NCBI GenBank assembly: GCA_013036995.1
Contig: JAAOXG010000020.1
Location: 62,001-126,000 of the forward strand
Direction of reading: 5' to 3'
Source of the DNA: Lacrimispora defluvii
GTDB lineage: Bacteria > Bacillota > Clostridia > Lachnospirales > Lachnospiraceae
DNA length: 64,000 nt
This document shows positions 17,792 through 26,182 of this stretch, piece after piece. A model generated the notes under the pieces. It was not told where the DNA came from, did no database searches, and saw nothing but the letters and a program-made list of their open reading frames with translations. Numbering within the stretch: the first letter of the stretch is position 1; every line of letters begins with the position of its first letter. Made by a program: the position numbers and the translations under genes.

Positions 17792-19057
17792 ATGACAGAG
17801 CATGATATCGTTATTATCGGGGGAGGCCCTGCTGGTCTGGCTGCAGCTGCAGCTGCAAAGAAAGCGGGTACAGAAGATATACTGATTCTGGAGCGGGAAG
17901 GCCATCTAGGCGGCATTTTAAATCAGTGCATTCACAACGGCTTTGGTCTTCATACCTTTAAAGAAGAGCTGACAGGACCGGAATATGCGTCCCGCTATAT
18001 TGATATGATTGAAAAAGAACAGATTCCTTACAAGCTTAATACCATGGTTCTTTCAATCAGCAGTGACAGAGTACTGACCGTTATCAACCGGGAAGAAGGC
18101 TTAATTCAGATAAAAGCAGGTGCTGTGATCCTGGCCATGGGATGCAGGGAGCGTCCAAGGGGAGCTCTTAACATACCCGGTTATCGTCCGGCAGGAATTT
18201 ATTCAGCAGGTACTGCCCAGCGTCTGATGAATTTAGACGGATATGAAGTCGGAAAAGAAGTGGTCATACTGGGATCAGGAGACATCGGTCTCATTATGGC
18301 AAGACGTATGACTTTAGAGGGTGCTAAAGTTAAAGTTGTGGCAGAGCTTATGCCTTATTCCGGCGGATTAAAAAGAAACATTGTACAGTGTCTGGATGAT
18401 TACGGAATTCCGTTAAAATTAAGCCACACTGTAGTAGAGATTCATGGAAAGGAACGGGTAACAGGAGTAACGCTTGCTGCAGTGGATGAGAAACGCAGAC
18501 CGGTTCCGGGAACGGAAGAATATTATTCCTGTGATACACTTCTTCTGTCAGTCGGTCTGATTCCGGAAAACGAGCTGTCAAAAAGCGCAGGAGTTGATCT
18601 TGATCAGATAACCGGCGGTCCTGTTGTCAACGACTGCCTGGAAACCAGCATAAGCGGCATATTTGCCTGTGGAAATGTACTTCATGTTCATGATCTGGTG
18701 GATTACGTTTCCGAAGAGGCAGCACTTGCTGGAAGAAGTGCGGCAGCCTATGCCAGATCCAGGAAAGAGGAACCTGCTTCCTCCAATATCAGAATCCGGG
18801 CTGTAAACGGTGTCCGCTACACAGTTCCCCAGTTTGTTAACCGGCAGTCTGAGGCTGATCAGTGGAAGATCCGTTTCCGTGTCTCCGATGTATACCGGGA
18901 CCGTTATATCAGTATTTATTATGGAGATGAACGGGTATACCATAAGAAGAAAAAGGTTCTGGCACCTGGAGAGATGGAGCAGGTAGCAATAAAGAAAGAA
19001 AGTCTGGAAAAATATCCGGATTTGGCAGAAATCGTAATCTGCACAGAGGAGGATTAA
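17792..19057 (+). CDS. NAD(P)/FAD-dependent oxidoreductase, partner of the glycerol-3-phosphate dehydrogenase
   Basis: A 421-residue pyridine-nucleotide-disulfide-fold protein with an FAD motif (IVIIGGGPAGLAAAA, 7-21), a central NAD-binding motif VVILGSGDIGLIMARR and a C-terminal FAD contact ISGIFACGNVLHVHDL. The segment NQCIHNGFGLH (44-54) is conserved in this family. It is expected to transfer electrons from the GlpA-like flavoprotein to NAD or another carrier, replacing GlpB of enteric bacteria. It sits between the GlpA-like and DUF1667 genes with 1-base gaps, which indicates a translationally coupled three-part complex. Confidence 0.82.
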   Translation: MTEHDIVIIGGGPAGLAAAAAAKKAGTEDILILEREGHLGGILNQCIHNGFGLHTFKEELTGPEYASRYIDMIEKEQIPYKLNTMVLSISSDRVLTVINREEGLIQIKAGAVILAMGCRERPRGALNIPGYRPAGIYSAGTAQRLMNLDGYEVGKEVVILGSGDIGLIMARRMTLEGAKVKVVAELMPYSGGLKRNIVQCLDDYGIPLKLSHTVVEIHGKERVTGVTLAAVDEKRRPVPGTEEYYSCDTLLLSVGLIPENELSKSAGVDLDQITGGPVVNDCLETSISGIFACGNVLHVHDLVDYVSEEAALAGRSAAAYARSRKEEPASSNIRIRAVNGVRYTVPQFVNRQSEADQWKIRFRVSDVYRDRYISIYYGDERVYHKKKKVLAPGEMEQVAIKKESLEKYPDLAEIVICTEED

Positions 19058-19058
19058 T

Positions 19059-19421
19059 ATGGAAGAACGTGAACTGATCTGTATCTGCTGTCCCCTGGGC
19101 TGCCCTATGACCGTACGTATCGACAACGGTGCGGTTACCGTTACTGGTAATTCCTGTGCGAGAGGTGCAGAATACGGGAAGAAAGAAGTGTTAAGCCCAA
19201 CCCGGGTTGTGACCTCCACGGTAAAGGTAATTGATGGCGAATTTGCCATGGTTCCTGTAAAAACCAAAACAGATATCCCAAAAGGTAAGATATTCGATTG
19301 TATGAAGGAGATCCAGAAAGCCTCCGTTCATGCCCCGGTTGCCATTGGAGATGTAATTATTGAAAACTGCGCAGGCACCGGAGTATCCATCGTTGCCGCA
19401 AGAAATGTAAAAAGATCATAA
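19059..19421 (+). CDS. DUF1667 domain protein, cysteine-rich third component of the complex
   Basis: A 120-residue protein with closely spaced cysteines at 8, 10, 11 and 15 (CICCPLGC) and one at 33 (NSCARG), suitable for an iron-sulfur cluster. DUF1667 genes regularly follow a GlpA-like and a disulfide-reductase-like gene in clostridia and other anaerobes. It probably acts as an electron-transfer subunit in place of GlpC. No membrane segment is seen, so the complex may be soluble. The cluster type is inferred from the cysteines. Confidence 0.8.
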   Translation: MEERELICICCPLGCPMTVRIDNGAVTVTGNSCARGAEYGKKEVLSPTRVVTSTVKVIDGEFAMVPVKTKTDIPKGKIFDCMKEIQKASVHAPVAIGDVIIENCAGTGVSIVAARNVKRS

Positions 19422-19435
19422 CTGATCAGAAAAAT

Positions 19436-19498
19436 CCGCAGCAAATGCCGCCCGCTTTCAAAGCGGGGCTAAAAGAGCCTTTGCTGCGGGTTTATTTT
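19436..19498 (+). terminator. terminator of the glycerol-3-phosphate dehydrogenase operon
   Basis: CCGCAGCAAA (19436-19445) pairs perfectly with TTTGCTGCGG (19480-19489). An inner CCCGCTTTCAAAGCGGG hairpin lies between them, and TTTATTTTA follows. Confidence 0.85.
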
Positions 19499-19573
19499 AA
19501 TCAGTCAGTTGAAGATAAAGTATGAAAAGAGGCTTTACTTTCGAAAGAAAATAAAGAAAGAGGAAGAATTTTC

Positions 19574-19602
19574 TTGACGGTGATGGTAAGGATTGATAAA
19601 GT
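19574..19602 (+). promoter_or_regulatory. glpP promoter
   Basis: TTGACG, 17 bases, TAAAGT, about 40 bases before glpP. Unlike the two glycerol leaders, no terminator hairpin follows, so the antiterminator is itself not leader-controlled. Confidence 0.55.
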
Positions 19603-19643
19603 AGAACAAGATCCATAGTTTTTTTGGGTGCGGAGGGATAATA

Positions 19644-20204
19644 ATGAAAGCAATAGAACTGCTGGAGACGTCTCCGGTGATTGCGGCAGTAAAGGATGAA
19701 GGCGGGCTGAAACGGTGTTTTGAATCAGAGTGCCAGGTCGTTTTTGTTCTGTACGGAAGTATTTTAAACATCGGAACGATAGTACGGCAGATAAAAGAAC
19801 ATGGAAAGTACGCAATGGTACATGCAGATCTGACTCATGGTCTCAATTCAAAAGAGATCGTGGTGGATTTCATCAGGGAAAATACGCTAGCTGATGGTAT
19901 CATCAGCACGAAGCCGCTTCTTGTAAAGCGCGCCGTGGAACTTGGATTGTTCGGGATTCAGAGAACGTTTATTATCGATTCCCTTGCCATGAGTACGACA
20001 AAAAAGCAGATTGATACCTTCCATCCGGATATGGTTGAGATCATGCCCGGAGTAATGCCCAAAGCACTGGAAGAGATCCGCAGATACACCAATATTCCCA
20101 TCATTGCCGGTGGACTCATATCGGACAAGAAGGATATTATGGCTGCTTTTAATGCAGGAGCAGATGCGATCTCTACTACCAGGGAAGAGTTATGGTTCAT
20201 GTAA
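19644..20204 (+). CDS. glpP: glycerol-3-phosphate-responsive antiterminator GlpP
   Basis: A 186-residue GlpP-family protein of usual length. Family landmarks are VIAAVKD near the N-terminus, VFVLYGSILNIGTIV, VHADLTHGLNSKEIVVDFI, DGIISTKP, EIMPGVMP and IPIIAGGLISDKKD. The fold is a TIM barrel that binds glycerol 3-phosphate. With it bound, GlpP prevents termination in the leaders of glycerol genes. Two suitable leaders lie upstream (14544-14612 and 16226-16292). GGAGGG precedes the ATG. The next gene starts 12 bases after the stop, so they are probably cotranscribed. Confidence 0.9.
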   Translation: MKAIELLETSPVIAAVKDEGGLKRCFESECQVVFVLYGSILNIGTIVRQIKEHGKYAMVHADLTHGLNSKEIVVDFIRENTLADGIISTKPLLVKRAVELGLFGIQRTFIIDSLAMSTTKKQIDTFHPDMVEIMPGVMPKALEEIRRYTNIPIIAGGLISDKKDIMAAFNAGADAISTTREELWFM

Positions 20205-20216
20205 AAGGAGGATTTT

Positions 20217-21116
20217 ATGAAATTAGTTACTTACGAGGTTGACCGTAGAAGAGATATCGGAGTCGTGAGCAGGGATGAGATGTGGGTTTTCCCTCTTAAG
20301 GCATTCGGTATGGAATACAGAGAGATGCTGGAAGTTATAAAGGGACTGAGCCAGTCAGAACGGGACTTGCTTGAACATGCATCTGGGCTGGATCCTGACA
20401 GCAGCAACATCGTTGGAGCAGCTATGATGAAAGAAGTTACCCTCCTGGCCCCGATTCTGACACCAGATCAGGATATTATCTGTCTGGGTCTTAATTACAT
20501 GGAACATGCGGAGGAGTCAGCGCGTTATAAAAAAGAAGCGTTTGACGGGGAAAGAAACTATGCAGTCTATTTCTCAAAAAGAGTGAATGAGGCAGTTGCT
20601 CCTTATGGTGATATATTAAGTCATAGGGATATGGTGGACAGCCTGGATTATGAAGCTGAATTAGCTGTTATCATTGGAAAAGATGCAAAGGATGTGCCTC
20701 CGGAAAAGGCACAAGATTATATATTTGGTTATACCATCATCAACGATGTAAGCGCACGTAATATACAGACAGCTCACAAGCAATGGTATTTTGGAAAAAG
20801 CCTGGACGGATTCACTCCCATGGGTCCCTGTATTCTCACAGCCAATTCCATTTCCTATCCGCCTGAGCTTTCCATTCAGTCAAAGGTGAACGGAGAACTG
20901 AGACAGGACAGTAATACAGGACTGATGATATTCCGGATAGATCACATTATCAGTGAATTATCAAGAGGCATGACCTTAAAGGCCGGAACCATTATATCCA
21001 CCGGAACTCCAAAAGGGGTGGGCATGGGCTTTAATCCCCCGGCATTTCTGTCGGCAGGTGATGAGGTGGAATGTATCATAGAAGAGATTGGTTCCATCAA
21101 AAACCGTGTAATATAA
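20217..21116 (+). CDS. fumarylacetoacetate hydrolase (FAH) family protein
   Basis: A 299-residue FAH-fold enzyme: a small N-terminal domain, then the catalytic domain with ICLGLNYMEHAEES, EAELAVIIGKDAKDV (metal-binding Glu), INDVSARN and GTPKGVGMGF. The family includes hydrolases, decarboxylases and isomerases acting on 2,4-dioxo acids with magnesium; the reaction here cannot be told. The AAAAGGAGG site and the 12-base gap suggest cotranscription with glpP, but no link to glycerol metabolism is established. Confidence 0.85.
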   Translation: MKLVTYEVDRRRDIGVVSRDEMWVFPLKAFGMEYREMLEVIKGLSQSERDLLEHASGLDPDSSNIVGAAMMKEVTLLAPILTPDQDIICLGLNYMEHAEESARYKKEAFDGERNYAVYFSKRVNEAVAPYGDILSHRDMVDSLDYEAELAVIIGKDAKDVPPEKAQDYIFGYTIINDVSARNIQTAHKQWYFGKSLDGFTPMGPCILTANSISYPPELSIQSKVNGELRQDSNTGLMIFRIDHIISELSRGMTLKAGTIISTGTPKGVGMGFNPPAFLSAGDEVECIIEEIGSIKNRVI

Positions 21117-21133
21117 CTGAATAATTATTTGGG

Positions 21134-21172
21134 AAAGTGTACAATTGATCTCTGCAGTTGTGCACTTTTTTT
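21134..21172 (+). terminator. terminator after the FAH-family gene
   Basis: AAAGTGTACAA pairs with TTGTGCACTTT (one G-T pair) around 13 bases and is followed by a run of seven or more Ts. Confidence 0.85.
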
Positions 21173-21195
21173 CTGCCCTCAAAAGTCCAATCATG

Positions 21196-21224
21196 CTGTA
21201 CAAAGTGGATAAACGTGATAGAAT
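21196..21224 (+). promoter_or_regulatory. possible promoter of the M20 peptidase gene
   Basis: CTGTAC, 17 bases, TAGAAT with an extended TG at 21216-21217. The -35 box is weak; position and spacing fit. Confidence 0.4.
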
Positions 21225-21247
21225 ATATAAAAACGGAGGGATGAACA

Positions 21248-22387
21248 ATGGATCACTTATCATTGGAGATACTGGATTATATTGAGGAACACAGCAGCGA
21301 AACATATGAACTTTTGCTGAACCTTGGAACAATACCTGCACCTTCCAATCAGGAAGAAAAAAGAGCCGGGTATTGCCGGGACTGGCTGGTGAGTCAGGGG
21401 GCAGAAAATGTCTATATTGATTCCGCTCTGAATGTGGTTTATCCAATTGGCTGTACCAAGGATAACCCTGTAGTCGTCTTTATGGCTCATACAGATGTGG
21501 TTTTTCCCGATACGACACCTCTTCCTGTTGTAGTGGAGGCCGGCAGGATAAAAGCTCCCGGAATCGGAGACGATACGGCTAATCTGTGCGCACTTCTTAT
21601 GTGTGCCAAATACATTGCGGGTAAAAAGATTACTCCAGCAGACTGTGGTTTGCTTCTTGTAGCCAATGCAGGAGAGGAAGGACTGGGCAATTTAAAAGGC
21701 TCCAGGCAGATTGTTAAGGAATATGAAGGGCGAATCAGAGAGTTCTATTCCATAGACGGATATATGGATCATATTACAACAGATGCGGTAGGTTCCAGGC
21801 GGTATGAGGTGGAGGTATTGACAGAAGGAGGTCATTCCTTTACAGATTTTGGAAACCGCAATGCCATCGCCTATCTGGCATCCATGATTGATACTCTTTA
21901 TACATTAAAGGTACCCCAAACAAAGACAAAAACCACTTATAATGTTGGAACCATTCAGGGCGGAACCTCAGTCAACACCATAGCCCAGCAGGCCAAAATG
22001 CTTTATGAGTTTAGATCTGACAGCAGAGAAGATCTGGAATTTATGGATCAGCATTTTCGGGCAGTGGCAGAAAGCTACCGGTCAAAGCAGGTTGAGGTAA
22101 ATACAATTCTGGTAGGGGAGCGTCCCTGCAGCAGTGGTGTTGATCCGGTAAAACAGGAATTTATCACGAATAAGGTAACAGAAATTTTGAAAAAGCATAC
22201 AGGAACCGAGCCCAAAATGGAATGCGGCTCTACAGACTGCAATATTCCTCTGTCACAGGGAATTCCCAGTGTCTGTTTTGGCGCTGTCAGGGGAGGGGGA
22301 GCCCATACCCGGCAGGAATGGGTTGATATCGCCAGTCTGAAAGAAGGATACCGTGTTACATTTGAACTGATACTATCCTGCTTTTAA
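21248..22387 (+). CDS. M20/M25/M40 family metallopeptidase
   Basis: A 379-residue cytosolic zinc peptidase of the PepT/ArgE group. Metal-site segments are VVFMAHTDVVFPD (His and Asp), GIGDDTANL (bridging Asp) and LVANAGEEGLGN (Glu-Glu, general base and ligand). The dimerisation domain lies between about 185 and 295. It probably removes residues from di- or tripeptides. GGAGGG precedes the ATG by seven bases; a nearer ATG at 21241 is out of frame. It is followed by a glycosyltransferase gene after 29 bases. Confidence 0.83.
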   Translation: MDHLSLEILDYIEEHSSETYELLLNLGTIPAPSNQEEKRAGYCRDWLVSQGAENVYIDSALNVVYPIGCTKDNPVVVFMAHTDVVFPDTTPLPVVVEAGRIKAPGIGDDTANLCALLMCAKYIAGKKITPADCGLLLVANAGEEGLGNLKGSRQIVKEYEGRIREFYSIDGYMDHITTDAVGSRRYEVEVLTEGGHSFTDFGNRNAIAYLASMIDTLYTLKVPQTKTKTTYNVGTIQGGTSVNTIAQQAKMLYEFRSDSREDLEFMDQHFRAVAESYRSKQVEVNTILVGERPCSSGVDPVKQEFITNKVTEILKKHTGTEPKMECGSTDCNIPLSQGIPSVCFGAVRGGGAHTRQEWVDIASLKEGYRVTFELILSCF

Positions 22388-22416
22388 GAAAAAGAAAGTG
22401 ATGAGGTACAAAGACG

Positions 22417-23448
22417 ATGATTACTGTCAGCGCATGCCTGATTGTAAAGAATGAAGAAAATGTATTGGCCCGCTGTCTTTCAAGTCTGAAGGATCTGGCT
22501 GATGAGATAATTCTTGTGGATACCGGATCTACAGATGCAACAAAAGAGATTGGAGCACGGTTCGGATGCAGGATCTTTGATTTTACCTGGGTGGATGATT
22601 TTGCAGCCGCAAGAAATTTTTCCTTTGAAAAAGCCGGGATGGACTATATCTACACCGCAGATGCCGATGAGGTCATTGACGAAGAAAACAGAAAACGGTT
22701 TATGGATTTAAAACAGTGTATCCTGCCTGAAATAGAGATTGTACAGATGAAATACACCAATCAGCTTCAATTTAATACAACCTATAACTTTGACTGCGAG
22801 TATCGGCCCAAATTATTTAAAAGATACCGCAGGTTTGAATGGTTGGACCCCGTTCATGAAACCATTCGCTTAGAGCCGGTTATATTTGACAGCGAAATTG
22901 AAATCATACATATGCCCGAAGGAAACCATTCCAGGCGGGATTTTGATATATTTAATAAGCTGATTAGAAAAGGGGTTCCTCTTTCGAAAAAGCTTCGTTC
23001 CATGTACGCCAGAGAACTGTTTATTTCCGGAGAAGATCAGGATTTTCTGGAAGCGGAAGATTACTTTAACGGTTTGCTTTCAGAGGACAGGACAGAAGAA
23101 GAGTTAAAAATCATTCAGTGCGTTCTGACCAGATGCGGCCGGATTAAAAAGGATGGAACCCAGATCTTAAAAAATGCCTTAAAAAATGTTGCCTGTGGGA
23201 AGGCAAGCTCAGAGGTCTGCTATGACGTTGGGGAGTATTTTATGGAGGCAGGAGATTTTAATGAGGCTGTGATCTGGTTTTATAATGCCGCTTATGAAAC
23301 AGAATGCGAACTGAATATCCGATATTCCAGGGAACTCCCCCTTCTTAAACTAGCAAGATGTTATGAACAAGCCGGAGATTTGACCCGGGCAAAGTTTTAT
23401 GAGGAGCTTGCCAGTAAAGCAGTGGACGAGAAAGCTTTAGAAGATTAA
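22417..23448 (+). CDS. family 2 glycosyltransferase with C-terminal helical repeats
   Basis: A 343-residue protein with a GT-A domain: VSACLIVKNEENVLARCL at the N-terminus, DTGSTDATKE, and the metal-binding DADEV motif near residue 88. The C-terminal 140 residues are helical with TPR-like segments (YDVGEYFMEAGDFNEAVIWFYNAAY, a family feature of the SunS/WaaE-like group). It transfers a sugar from a nucleotide donor to an unknown acceptor; TPR-bearing members can modify peptides or proteins. There is no membrane segment. It probably shares the promoter of the preceding peptidase gene and ends at a strong terminator. Confidence 0.8.
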   Translation: MITVSACLIVKNEENVLARCLSSLKDLADEIILVDTGSTDATKEIGARFGCRIFDFTWVDDFAAARNFSFEKAGMDYIYTADADEVIDEENRKRFMDLKQCILPEIEIVQMKYTNQLQFNTTYNFDCEYRPKLFKRYRRFEWLDPVHETIRLEPVIFDSEIEIIHMPEGNHSRRDFDIFNKLIRKGVPLSKKLRSMYARELFISGEDQDFLEAEDYFNGLLSEDRTEEELKIIQCVLTRCGRIKKDGTQILKNALKNVACGKASSEVCYDVGEYFMEAGDFNEAVIWFYNAAYETECELNIRYSRELPLLKLARCYEQAGDLTRAKFYEELASKAVDEKALED

Positions 23449-23456
23449 AAATAAAA

Positions 23457-23505
23457 AACGGGGCAGAAGTCAAACGAAATAAATTCATTTGGCTTCTGCC
23501 CCGTT
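23457..23505. terminator. bidirectional terminator between glycosyltransferase and rubrerythrin genes
   Basis: A perfect 18-base-pair stem (AACGGGGCAGAAGTCAAA with its complement) around a 13-base loop separates two convergent genes. T-rich sequence follows best on the minus strand. Confidence 0.85.
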
Positions 23506-23536
23506 CCTGCCATAACGGAGAGTTTATGGCAGTGCT

Positions 23537-24073
23537 TTAGTAATTTTCAGATTTTCTTTCAAAATAGGCTTTTGGGTGAGCGCATACCGGACAAATCTCA
23601 GGAGCATCCGCACCTTCATGGATATAACCGCAGTTGCGGCACTTCCAGCCAAGGGGAGCATCTCCCTTAAAGGTTTTATCATTCTTTAAGCTATCCAACA
23701 GTTTTAAATATCTCTTTTCGTGAGCTGCCTCTACCTTGCCCACGAATTCAAACTTCAGTGCAAGTTCCGTGAATCCTTCTGCTCTGGCTTCTTCCGCCAT
23801 TCTTTTATACATATCGGTCCACTCATAGTTTTCACCCTCTGCAGCGTCTACAAGGTTCTCTGCAGGAGTGCCGATGCCGTGGAGTTCTTTAAACCACATC
23901 TTGGCATGCTCTTTCTCCTGGTCAGCAGTTTCCAGATATAAAGCAGCCATCTGCTCATAACCGGCCTTTTTAGCAGCAGACGCGTAGAATGTATACTTGT
24001 TTCTTGCCATGGACTCGCCTGCAAATGCATCTTTTAAGTTCTGTTCTGTCTTTGTACCCGCATATTTAGACAT
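23537..24073 (-). CDS. rbr: rubrerythrin
   Basis: A 178-residue rubrerythrin with the classic order: a four-helix diiron domain (about 1-140, with Glu-rich motifs [20 protein letters not shown] and [10 protein letters not shown]), then a C-terminal rubredoxin domain with CRNCGYIH and CPVC cysteine pairs. It reduces hydrogen peroxide in anaerobes. AGGAGGG lies before the ATG. It is 27 bases downstream of the reverse-rubrerythrin gene, and both are probably transcribed from the promoter at 24722-24750. Confidence 0.93.
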   Translation of the reverse strand: MSKYAGTKTEQNLKDAFAGESMARNKYTFYASAAKKAGYEQMAALYLETADQEKEHAKMWFKELHGIGTPAENLVDAAEGENYEWTDMYKRMAEEARAEGFTELALKFEFVGKVEAAHEKRYLKLLDSLKNDKTFKGDAPLGWKCRNCGYIHEGADAPEICPVCAHPKAYFERKSENY

Positions 24074-24100
24074 CGTAAAACCCTCCTTTTGAAAATGGAT

Positions 24101-24643
24101 TTAGCCAAAATATCTTTCCAGTAAGCCCTTGAATGCTTTTCCGTGACGTGCTTCATCTTTTGCCATCTCATGTACGGTATCATGGATTGCATCTAAGTTT
24201 AATGCTTTTGCACGTTTTGCAAGATCAAATTTGCCTGCTGTTGCACCATTTTCAGCTGCTACTCTTAATTCCAGGTTTTTCTTTGTGCTGGCGGTTACAC
24301 ATTCGCCTAATAATTCAGCAAACTTGGAAGCATGCTCAGCCTCTTCGAAAGCAGCTTTTTCATAATATAAGCCGATTTCAGGATAGCCTTCTCTGTGAGC
24401 AGCTCTGGACATAGCAAGGTACATACCAACTTCAGAACATTCCCCTTCAAAGTTTGCTCTTAAATCCTTCATGATATCTTCTGGAGAACCCTGAGCTACA
24501 CCAATCTCATGCTCGCAGGCCCAGGACATATCTCCGTCCTGTAACTTAAATTTCTCAGAACCAGCTTTACATACCGGACAGAATTCCGGAGCTGTGTCTC
24601 CTTCGTGAACATAACCGCATACTGTACAAACCCATTTTTTCAT
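24101..24643 (-). CDS. reverse rubrerythrin (N-terminal rubredoxin, C-terminal diiron domain)
   Basis: A 180-residue protein with the domains in reverse order: rubredoxin at 1-38 with cysteines 6, 9, 22 and 25 ([10 protein letters not shown] and CPVC), then a ferritin-like domain (about 50-180, [22 protein letters not shown] and [10 protein letters not shown]). Reverse rubrerythrins are H2O2 and O2 reductases highly induced by oxygen in Clostridium. GGAGA precedes the ATG. The shared operator and the neighbouring PerR-type gene suggest peroxide control. Confidence 0.92.
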   Translation of the reverse strand: MKKWVCTVCGYVHEGDTAPEFCPVCKAGSEKFKLQDGDMSWACEHEIGVAQGSPEDIMKDLRANFEGECSEVGMYLAMSRAAHREGYPEIGLYYEKAAFEEAEHASKFAELLGECVTASTKKNLELRVAAENGATAGKFDLAKRAKALNLDAIHDTVHEMAKDEARHGKAFKGLLERYFG

Positions 24644-24703
24644 GATCTCATGTCTCCTTTTATTTTAATTTTTAATTTTGTTATATTTTGGCAATCAATA
24701 ACA

Positions 24704-24750
24704 ATAATGATTACTGATATTAAGTTACCACATGTTTTGTCTTATGTCAA
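24704..24750 (-). promoter_or_regulatory. promoter and putative PerR operator of the rubrerythrin genes
   Basis: On the minus strand TTGACA (24745-24750), 17 bases, then TAACTT (24722-24727). Six bases further on, at the start of transcription, lies ATAATGATTACT (plus-strand reading, 24704-24715). This nearly repeats ATAATCGTTACT at the same place in the perR-type promoter (25184-25195). Confidence 0.55.
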
Positions 24751-24759
24751 GAGAATTTC

Positions 24760-25149
24760 TCAATTATTTTCCAAACAATCATTACAAGTGCCGTAAAAAT
24801 ATATCTTGTGACTGTCTACCTGGCCGTCCGCATGTTTTTGAGCCAGTTGATTAATACTGTCCATGGGTTCCATAGGCAGATCATACACCTGCCCGCAATT
24901 CCTGCATACAAAATGATAATGCGGTGATGTATCCGCATCAAAGTGGTCGGCACCGTCTCCACAGGTCAGCTTCTGAATTTCTCCCAGTTCCACCAGAAGG
25001 TTTAAATTCCGATAAACGGTACCAAGGCTGATATTGGGGAATTCTTCGCGAATCGATGTGTATAAGGCGTCGGCGGTGGGGTGATCGTGTCTCGCCATTA
25101 AGCAGGTCTTAATAGATTCCCGTTGACGGCTGTACTTTAATGTTTTCAT
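24760..25149 (-). CDS. Fur-family regulator, PerR type
   Basis: A 129-residue Fur-fold repressor. It has a winged-helix domain (about 1-75, SLGTVYRNLNLLVELGEI) and a metal domain with HFDADTSPHYHFVC, which keeps the Asp-His-His pattern of PerR peroxide sensing. Two CxxC pairs (CRNC and CNDC) hold the structural zinc. The metal-binding Asp in HFD is found in PerR and absent from most true Fur proteins, so PerR is preferred. Its neighbours are two rubrerythrin genes. The promoter carries an inverted repeat, which suggests autoregulation. Confidence 0.85.
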   Translation of the reverse strand: MKTLKYSRQRESIKTCLMARHDHPTADALYTSIREEFPNISLGTVYRNLNLLVELGEIQKLTCGDGADHFDADTSPHYHFVCRNCGQVYDLPMEPMDSINQLAQKHADGQVDSHKIYFYGTCNDCLENN

Positions 25150-25177
25150 GGCCGCTCCCTTTCTATAAACAATAATT

Positions 25178-25229
25178 ATAGTAATAATCGTTACTATTTA
25201 ATAATATAGGATTATGCTCCGTTTGTCAA
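25178..25229 (-). promoter_or_regulatory. promoter and operator of the perR-type gene
   Basis: Minus-strand TTGACA (25224-25229), 17 bases, TATTAT (25201-25206) is a near-perfect SigA promoter. Just inside the transcript lies a perfect inverted repeat, ATAGTAA-N6-TTACTAT (25178-25197). AAACAATAATTATAG at 25167-25181 resembles a PerR box (about 10 of 14 positions). Confidence 0.7.
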
Positions 25230-25243
25230 TCTGCAGTTAAAAT

Positions 25244-26182
25244 CTATATATTTTCCCTGGCAATGCGGATAAATTCTTCTGTAGCCTGGGACAGGTATCT
25301 GCCCTTGTGGCATCCAAATGCGAGAATGCCATGGCTTCGCATGTAATTTAATGAAAAGTAATTTAATCCGTTTTTTTTCATCACGGAACCGGAGCCATCC
25401 TGGTTTCCGGACATAAACATCTTAGGATAAAAGGTGATTCCCATTCCTTTGGATGCAAGGGCAAGAACTGTTTCAATATTTTCAGTCTCCAAAAGAATAT
25501 TGGGGGTAAGCTGTGCTTCCTCAAATATTTCATCAGCTATGGTGCGTACCCGGTTTCCCTTATTAATGAGCAGATAAGGACAATCTTTTAACAGGGTAAC
25601 GTCTGCATTGGATTCCAGTTCCTTTTTGACGGCTTCCTGTCTGCCCGGAAAATAGCGGTCTAAAATCTGATCCGGAACAACAAGAAGAATTTCCTCCTCG
25701 CAGATGGGAACTGTTTCTACATTTTCTGCTTTAAATGGAAGAAGGTCAATCATAAGATCGATTTCTCCATGTATCAGAGCATTGCTTAATTCAAAAGAGT
25801 TTCCCTCTACCAGATGAAGTTCGATATTAGGAAACTTTTCCTGAAAAGCGGGAAGAATAACGGGGAGAAGAAAACGTCCTCTGGTATGAGATACACCAAT
25901 GGAAAGCTGACCAATGGTAAAATCCTTAATGTCTGCCAGCTGACGGTATGTTTCATCTTTTAAATCCAGGAGCTCTTTGGCACGGATCTTTAAGGCGCGG
26001 CCTGCGTAGGTCAGTGTCAGGGGCATGGTGCGGTTAAAGAGCTGAACATCAAATTCTTTCTCAATGTTGGAAATATGGTTGCTTAAAGACTGCTGAGAGA
26101 TATAAAGCCGCTTGGCGGCTCTTGTAATATTTAATTCTTCCGCAACAGCCAGAAAATATTCCAGGTTCAGGAAGTTAATCAT
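25244..26182 (-). CDS. LysR-family transcriptional regulator
   Basis: A 312-residue LysR protein with an N-terminal winged helix (FLAVAEELNITRAAKRLYISQQSLSNHI, about 12-40) and a C-terminal effector domain (about 90-300). Its ATG overlaps the stop of the PHP-domain gene as ATGA, so it is translationally coupled to that enzyme. It may sense a metabolite linked to the PHP protein. Targets and effector are unknown. Confidence 0.88.
   Translation of the reverse strand: MINFLNLEYFLAVAEELNITRAAKRLYISQQSLSNHISNIEKEFDVQLFNRTMPLTLTYAGRALKIRAKELLDLKDETYRQLADIKDFTIGQLSIGVSHTRGRFLLPVILPAFQEKFPNIELHLVEGNSFELSNALIHGEIDLMIDLLPFKAENVETVPICEEEILLVVPDQILDRYFPGRQEAVKKELESNADVTLLKDCPYLLINKGNRVRTIADEIFEEAQLTPNILLETENIETVLALASKGMGITFYPKMFMSGNQDGSGSVMKKNGLNYFSLNYMRSHGILAFGCHKGRYLSQATEEFIRIARENI

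Noticed and set aside
18578-19267. Long open frame (229 codons) antisense to the oxidoreductase and DUF1667 genes
   Set aside because: It is a shadow of two well-supported genes, with no ribosome site or recognisable domain.
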